Made by a program: the position numbers and the translations under genes
Notes under the pieces: model-generated
Database searches by the model: none
The model's input: only the letters and a program-made list of their open reading frames with translations
What the model was told of the DNA's origin: nothing
Shown: positions 59,761 to 64,000 of the stretch, piece after piece
How positions within the stretch are numbered: position 1 is the first letter of the stretch
Layout: each line of letters begins with the position of its first letter
DNA from: Microbacteriaceae bacterium 3FA27C10
Lineage (GTDB): Bacteria; Actinomycetota; Actinomycetes; Actinomycetales; Microbacteriaceae
Assembly: GCA_005502775.1 (NCBI GenBank)
Contig: SCNI01000007.1
Coordinates: 57,309-121,308, forward strand
Length of the DNA: 64,000 nt
Direction: 5' to 3'

Positions 59761-61131
59761 CTAGGCCAGCTCGTTCGACTCCAGCATCTCGGTGACGAGG
59801 GCGGCGATCGCCGAGCGCTCCGAGCGGGTGAGCGTGATGTGGCCGAAGAGCGAGTGCCCCTTGAGCGTCTCGATCACGGAGGCCACGCCGTCATGCCGGC
59901 CCACGCGCAGGTTGTCGCGCTGGGCCACGTCGTGAGTCAGCACCACCCGCGAGTTCTGACCGATGCGCGAGAGCACCGTGAGCAGCACGTTGCGCTCGAG
60001 CGACTGCGCCTCGTCGACGATCACGAAGGCGTCGTGCAGCGAACGGCCACGGATGTGCGTCAGCGGCAGCACCTCGAGGATGCCCCGGTCGATCACCTCG
60101 TCGAGCACGTTCTGCGAGACGAGCGAGCCGAGCGTGTCGAACACGGCCTGCGCCCAGGGGTTCATCTTCTCGGCGGCGTCGCCCGGCAGGAAGCCGAGCT
60201 CCTGCCCGCCCACCGCGTACAGCGGCCGGAACACCATGATCTTCTTGTGCTGTTGCTTCTCGAGAACCGCTTCGAGACCGGCGCACAGGGCCAGAGCCGA
60301 CTTCCCTGTTCCGGCTCGACCTCCCAGCGACACGATTCCCACCTCGGGGTCGAGCAGCATGTCGATCGCCACGCGCTGCTCGGCCGAGCGGCCGTGCAGC
60401 CCGAAGACGTCGCGGTCTCCGCGCACGAGCTGGAACGAGTCGCGCGAGGTCACGCGGCCGAGCGCCGAGCCTCGGTCGGAGTGGATGACGAGCCCCGTGT
60501 TCACGGGCATGTCACGCACCAGCGGGGTCGTCAGCTGCTCCTGGTCGTAGAGCTTCGACATCTCGTCGGAGCCGAGCGTGATCTCGTCGAGCCCTGTCCA
60601 TCCCGAGTCCACGGCGAGCTCGGCGCGATACTCCTCGGCCGGCAGGCCGATCGAGGCGGCCTTGACGCGCAACGGGAGGTCTTTCGACACCACGGTGACG
60701 GCGTAGCCCTCGTTGGCGAGGTTCATGGCCACCGCCAGGATGCGCGTGTCGTTGTCGCCGAGCTGCAGCCCCGAGGGCAGCACCGAGGTGTTCGAGTGGT
60801 TGAGCTCGACACGGAGGCTTCCCCCCTCCGTGCCGACGGCGATCGGGAAGTCGAGACGTTCGTGCTGGATGCGCAGCTCGTCGAGATTGCGCAGCGCCTG
60901 GCGCGCGAAGTACCCGATCTCGGGGTCGTTGCGCTTGGACTCGAGCTCGGTGATGACGATCACCGGCAGGACGACCGCGTGTTCGGCGAACCGGAAGATG
61001 GCTTTCGGATCAGACAGAAGAACCGAGGTGTCCAGTACGTAGGTCACCTCGGTCGTGTGCGTCGATCCGGTCGTGCGGGTGGTGCTGCGGGCATCCTTTC
61101 CGGTGTTCGTCCTGCTGGGCTTCTGAGTCAT
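59761..61131 (-). CDS. PhoH-family ATPase with N-terminal PIN RNase domain
   Basis: 456 residues from ATG 61131 (GTG 61149 is an alternative). The PIN domain begins [14 protein letters not shown] with conserved acidic residues in TELESKRND and GDNDTRILA. The PhoH part has [14 protein letters not shown] (Walker A) and [10 protein letters not shown] (Walker B). This PhoH2 architecture links an RNase to an RNA helicase-like ATPase. The gene is preceded by a 218-bp region with a 7-bp hairpin (ATCAGGC...GCCTGAT, 61235-61253). Confidence 0.9.
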   Translation of the reverse strand: MTQKPSRTNTGKDARSTTRTTGSTHTTEVTYVLDTSVLLSDPKAIFRFAEHAVVLPVIVITELESKRNDPEIGYFARQALRNLDELRIQHERLDFPIAVGTEGGSLRVELNHSNTSVLPSGLQLGDNDTRILAVAMNLANEGYAVTVVSKDLPLRVKAASIGLPAEEYRAELAVDSGWTGLDEITLGSDEMSKLYDQEQLTTPLVRDMPVNTGLVIHSDRGSALGRVTSRDSFQLVRGDRDVFGLHGRSAEQRVAIDMLLDPEVGIVSLGGRAGTGKSALALCAGLEAVLEKQQHKKIMVFRPLYAVGGQELGFLPGDAAEKMNPWAQAVFDTLGSLVSQNVLDEVIDRGILEVLPLTHIRGRSLHDAFVIVDEAQSLERNVLLTVLSRIGQNSRVVLTHDVAQRDNLRVGRHDGVASVIETLKGHSLFGHITLTRSERSAIAALVTEMLESNELA

Positions 61132-61349
61132 GGGCTCGGCCACATCCACTCCAACCCCGAGCGCTCGGCGCTCGGATCAGTAGGCGATCGGGCCACAGTG
61201 GAGGTCAGTCGAAACGTACTTATGTGGCCGTCTCGATCAGGCGCCATGCCTGATGCAACCGAAGCTACGCCCGATCCCGGATGCGCGGGTTACGACACAC
61301 AGCCAAAGAGATTAACTTCGTGTTACACGGCTGTAATTCCGCCCGTTCA

Positions 61350-62135
61350 CTACCCGCCGAAGCGGCGCTGCCGGCGGGAGTAGTCGCGGAGCGCGCGGAG
61401 GAAGTCGACCTCGCGCACGTCGGGGCCGAGCGCCTCCATGAAGTAGAACTCGCTGTGGGCCGACTGCCAGAGCATGAAGTCGCTGAGCCGCTGCTCCCCC
61501 GAGGTGCGGATGACGAGGTCGGGGTCGGGCTGGCCGCCGGTGTAGAGGTGCTCGGCGATGAGTTCCTGGTCGATGGCCGCCTCGAGTTCGTCGAGGCCGT
61601 GTCCGAGTCCGCGGTGCTTCTGGATGATGCTGCGCACGGCATCCGCGATCTCCGATCGCCCGCCGTAGCCGATGGCGAGGTTCACGTGCAGGCCGGTGTG
61701 CGAGGCCGTGCGCTCCTCCGCGGCGTCGAGCGCGGTGATCAGCGCCTCGGGCAGGCCCTCGTCGGTACCCACGTGCTTCACCCGCCAGTCGCGGTAGTGG
61801 GAGATGTCGTCGGCGAGCTCGGCGATGATCTCGATCAGCTCGCCGAGCTCCTCGGTGGAGCGGTTCGTGAGATTGTCGGTCGAGAGCAAGTAGAGCGTCA
61901 CCACTTCGATGCCGAGGTCGTCGCACCACACCAGGAATTCCAGGAACTTCGCGGCACCGGCCCGGTGCCCGTGCGCCACCGTCTCGAGCGAGCGCTGCCG
62001 GGCCCAGCGACGGTTGCCGTCGAGGATCATGGCCACGTGCTTGGGCAGCACCGAGCCATCGAGATGGCGGCGGATGCGTCGCTGGTAGAGACGGTAGAGG
62101 AGGCCTTTCCCGACCTTCTGCTGACTGTTCGACAC
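61350..62135 (-). CDS. uppS: cis-prenyltransferase (isoprenyl transferase)
   Basis: 261 residues, GTG start. Motifs AMILDGNRRWARQ (catalytic Asp), LYLLSTDNLTNRS and VIRTSGEQRLSDFMLWQSAH define the UppS family, which adds isoprene units in cis to give polyprenyl diphosphates for cell-wall synthesis. It may make short- or long-chain product; actinobacteria often have two such enzymes. Confidence 0.93.
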   Translation of the reverse strand: MSNSQQKVGKGLLYRLYQRRIRRHLDGSVLPKHVAMILDGNRRWARQRSLETVAHGHRAGAAKFLEFLVWCDDLGIEVVTLYLLSTDNLTNRSTEELGELIEIIAELADDISHYRDWRVKHVGTDEGLPEALITALDAAEERTASHTGLHVNLAIGYGGRSEIADAVRSIIQKHRGLGHGLDELEAAIDQELIAEHLYTGGQPDPDLVIRTSGEQRLSDFMLWQSAHSEFYFMEALGPDVREVDFLRALRDYSRRQRRFGG

Positions 62136-62233
62136 ACCGATACGCTACTCGCTCGCCCTGACCGGCACGTGCATCCGGCTCACGCCCGGCTCCCACCCGG
62201 CTTCCGCCCATCGGTCAGGCGTAGTCTGGGCGC

Positions 62234-63001
62234 ATGGCCGCACGCGAGACCCCCGCCACCTCTCCCACCCCGGATGCACGGCGCGAGTCCGCAAACGACG
62301 GCGGCCCCGAGCTGCCCCGGATCCCGCTGATGGAAGACGCGCTGGAACACCCGGTCACCGAAGTCAAGCCCACCTGGCGCGGCTGGATCCATGCGGGCAC
62401 CTTCCCGTTCACGATCGCCATGGGCATCGTGCTGATCTGCCTCGCTCAAGGCGCGCCGGCCAAGTGGGCGAGCGCGGTGTTCATGCTCACCTCGATGCTG
62501 CTGTTCGGCAACTCGGCGCTCTACCACCGCTTCAACTGGAAGCCGAAGACGAAGCTCCTGCTGAAGCGCATCGACCACGCCAACATCTTCCTGCTGATCG
62601 CCGGCACCTACACGCCCATCGCCGTGCTAGCGCTGCCGCCAGACAAGGGCGTGCTGCTGCTGAGCCTCGTCTGGGCCGGAGCGCTGCTCGGTATCGGCTT
62701 CCGCGTGTTCTGGATCGGGGCGCCTCGCTGGCTCTACGTCATCCTGTATCTCGCGCTCGGCTGGGCCGCGGTGATGTACCTCGTCGACATCTTCCACGCG
62801 AACCCCGCCTCGATGGTGCTCGTGATCGTGGGCGGGCTGGCCTACACCGCCGGCGCGATCGCCTACGGGCTGAAGCGGCCGAACCCGTTCCCGGGACGTT
62901 TCGGCTTCCACGAGATCTTCCACACGCTCACCGTGGTGGCGTTCCTCTGCCACTGGACCGCCATCCTGCTGCTCGCAATCAACCCGCCGTTCAACGGCTG
63001 A
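62234..63001 (+). CDS. Hemolysin III / PAQR-type membrane protein
   Basis: 255 residues. Seven helices with the family residues GNSALYHRFNW, RIDHANIFLLIAGTYTP and GFHEIFHTLTVVAFLCHW (Asp and His cluster of possible metal hydrolase activity). A hydrophilic 45-residue N-terminus precedes them. The stop lies within a 14-bp tandem repeat. Confidence 0.9.
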   Translation: MAARETPATSPTPDARRESANDGGPELPRIPLMEDALEHPVTEVKPTWRGWIHAGTFPFTIAMGIVLICLAQGAPAKWASAVFMLTSMLLFGNSALYHRFNWKPKTKLLLKRIDHANIFLLIAGTYTPIAVLALPPDKGVLLLSLVWAGALLGIGFRVFWIGAPRWLYVILYLALGWAAVMYLVDIFHANPASMVLVIVGGLAYTAGAIAYGLKRPNPFPGRFGFHEIFHTLTVVAFLCHWTAILLLAINPPFNG

Positions 63002-63031
63002 CGGTCAACGGCTGGCGGTCAACGGCTGGCG
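62989..63031. repeat. 14-bp tandem repeat across convergent stops
   Basis: Nearly three copies of a unit like GCGGTCAACGGCTG run from the last codons of the hemolysin III gene through its TGA to the stop of the next minus-strand gene. Confidence 0.8.
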
Positions 63032-64000
63032 GTCGGGCCCGGCCCGGCGGCCTGCACGTTCGAGACCACCAGCGCGGCGAACTGCGGGAGCAGGGCCGTC
63101 TGTTCGGCCGGAACCCGCAGGTCGAACCAGGCGTTGTCGACCAGCACCGCGATCTCGGTTCCGTCGGGTGAGACGTAGGCCTCAGCGGGATAGCCCGTGG
63201 TGGGGGTCCACGCCCCGCCGCCGATCGGTGACGATGTCGCGAAGTACCCGGCGCCGCCCGGCAGCACGGAAGCCGACATCGCGGCGCCGGTGCCCGACCA
63301 CGCGCATCCGTAGCCGCCCACCTGGGCGTTGCTGCGGAAGGTGGCGATGCGGAACTCGCCCTCGTAGCTGCGGAAGTTGTACATCGTCGGGTCTCCCGTG
63401 AGGTCGACCAGCTGCGGGGTGGTCGCCAGCCCGTCGCAGTCGGTCACTCCCGCCAGGTTCGACCCCGCGGGCTCCCAGAGCGGCCCGGAGGCCCCGGCCC
63501 CTGCCACCGCGTCGGCGACGGCCGAGAACCGTTCGCGGGCCGCACTCAGCGTGGACTCCGAGATGTCCAAAGTCGCCGGGACCACGACGAGTTGCACGCC
63601 AGAGCCCGCGACGCGATCGACGAGCGCGCACAAGGGGTAGCTCGTGCCGATGGTGCAGGCCTCTCGCGAACCCTCGCCGAACCCAGGGATCGTGGGGTAC
63701 GAGCCGAGATCGATGCCGTCTGAGGTGGCGCGGTAGTCCTCGGCGGTGACGTCGGGCACGATCGTCAGAACCACGGTCGGGGTGTAGGTGCCGTTCGGCG
63801 CCCCCGCCGGGGAGAGCCACCCGCAGAGGAGCGATCCGGCACGCTCGTCGGCGAAGCCGAGGGGACCAGGGGCGGCCGACGGCGCAAGAGGCACGAGCGG
63901 CATTCCCACCATTGCTTCGGCGACGGACTGCGGCAGCAGAGTGTCGCAGCTCAGCGGCACGCGCACCGGGGCCACGGTGGCCACGGGCGTGGGGGTGGGA
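63019..64000 (-). CDS. Secreted or surface protein, N-terminus outside window (partial)
   Basis: At least 326 residues; the frame stays open to the window edge (a PTPTP-rich linker), so the start is missing. Cysteines recur in an extracellular pattern (PLSCDTLLP, SLLCGWLSP, EACTIGTSYPLCALVD, VTDCDGL, GYGCAWSG). No catalytic motif or known domain was recognised. The Pro/Thr linker suggests a lipoprotein or anchored protein with an exported domain. Confidence 0.75.
   Translation of the reverse strand, partial: PTPTPVATVAPVRVPLSCDTLLPQSVAEAMVGMPLVPLAPSAAPGPLGFADERAGSLLCGWLSPAGAPNGTYTPTVVLTIVPDVTAEDYRATSDGIDLGSYPTIPGFGEGSREACTIGTSYPLCALVDRVAGSGVQLVVVPATLDISESTLSAARERFSAVADAVAGAGASGPLWEPAGSNLAGVTDCDGLATTPQLVDLTGDPTMYNFRSYEGEFRIATFRSNAQVGGYGCAWSGTGAAMSASVLPGGAGYFATSSPIGGGAWTPTTGYPAEAYVSPDGTEIAVLVDNAWFDLRVPAEQTALLPQFAALVVSNVQAAGPGPTASR

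Noticed and set aside
62989..63031. Short repeats as part of a CRISPR array.
   Set aside because: Units are 14 bp, contiguous and without spacers.

Overview
The window is high-GC actinobacterial DNA, most likely from the family Microbacteriaceae. This rests on the very high third-position GC, frequent GTG starts, many genes with a -10 hexamer about 6 nt before the start codon (leaderless style), and small families typical of the group (DUF3117, DUF4245, AbiEi/DUF559-type proteins). It reads as chromosomal housekeeping DNA. I saw no rRNA, tRNA, CRISPR array, prophage or classical transposase.

Layout. 1-9.9 kb: end of an unknown gene, ferritin-like protein, RhlE-type RNA helicase, PHP phosphoesterase, aminopeptidase P, then a soluble MgtE/CBS protein, DUF1003 protein and Mrp ATPase in one run, TatB and an O-methyltransferase. 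9.9-17.7 kb: DUF3117, a membrane mannosyltransferase-like protein, lysine/DAP genes (dapE, dapD, dapC), citrate synthase and a 7Fe ferredoxin; a DUF559 gene framed by two related palindromes sits between dapD and gltA. 17.7-25.2 kb: small membrane protein, HerA-like ATPase, and an iron-uptake operon efeUOB plus an MFS transporter behind two tandem DtxR/IdeR-type boxes. 25.2-32.6 kb: typA and a peptide ABC transporter. 32.7-35.5 kb: CPBP protease-like protein, a secreted pentapeptide-repeat protein, and a second DUF559 gene between inverted 69-bp repeats. 35.5-42 kb: gcvTHP behind a tandem glycine riboswitch, a fatty-acid desaturase and cspA. 42-64 kb: lgt, ychF, DUF389 protein, mmsA, rmuC, glpX and fbaA, ispH, xseAB, DUF4245 protein, carbonic anhydrase, fumC, a decayed prepilin peptidase, PhoH/PIN ATPase, a cis-prenyltransferase, a hemolysin-III protein and the 3' part of a secreted protein.

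Most striking observation. efeB (deferrochelatase/DyP peroxidase) has no export signal as written. A 48-bp segment inside its 5' end is bounded by perfect 13-bp inverted repeats. Inverting just that segment on paper keeps the frame and creates a textbook twin-arginine (Tat) signal peptide containing SRRGLFGLAGAG, joined seamlessly to the retained end of the signal. This looks like an intragenic inversion switch (or a fixed inversion) that controls whether EfeB is exported. The second most unusual feature is that both DUF559 nuclease-like genes are each bracketed by a private pair of related palindromes, resembling single-gene mobile units.

Functionally the window joins central metabolism (citrate synthase, fumarase, FBPase and aldolase, glycine cleavage), cell-wall precursor supply (DAP genes, prenyltransferase), protein export and lipoprotein maturation (TatB, Lgt) and iron uptake. 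Positions were read by eye; no database search or computation was run.
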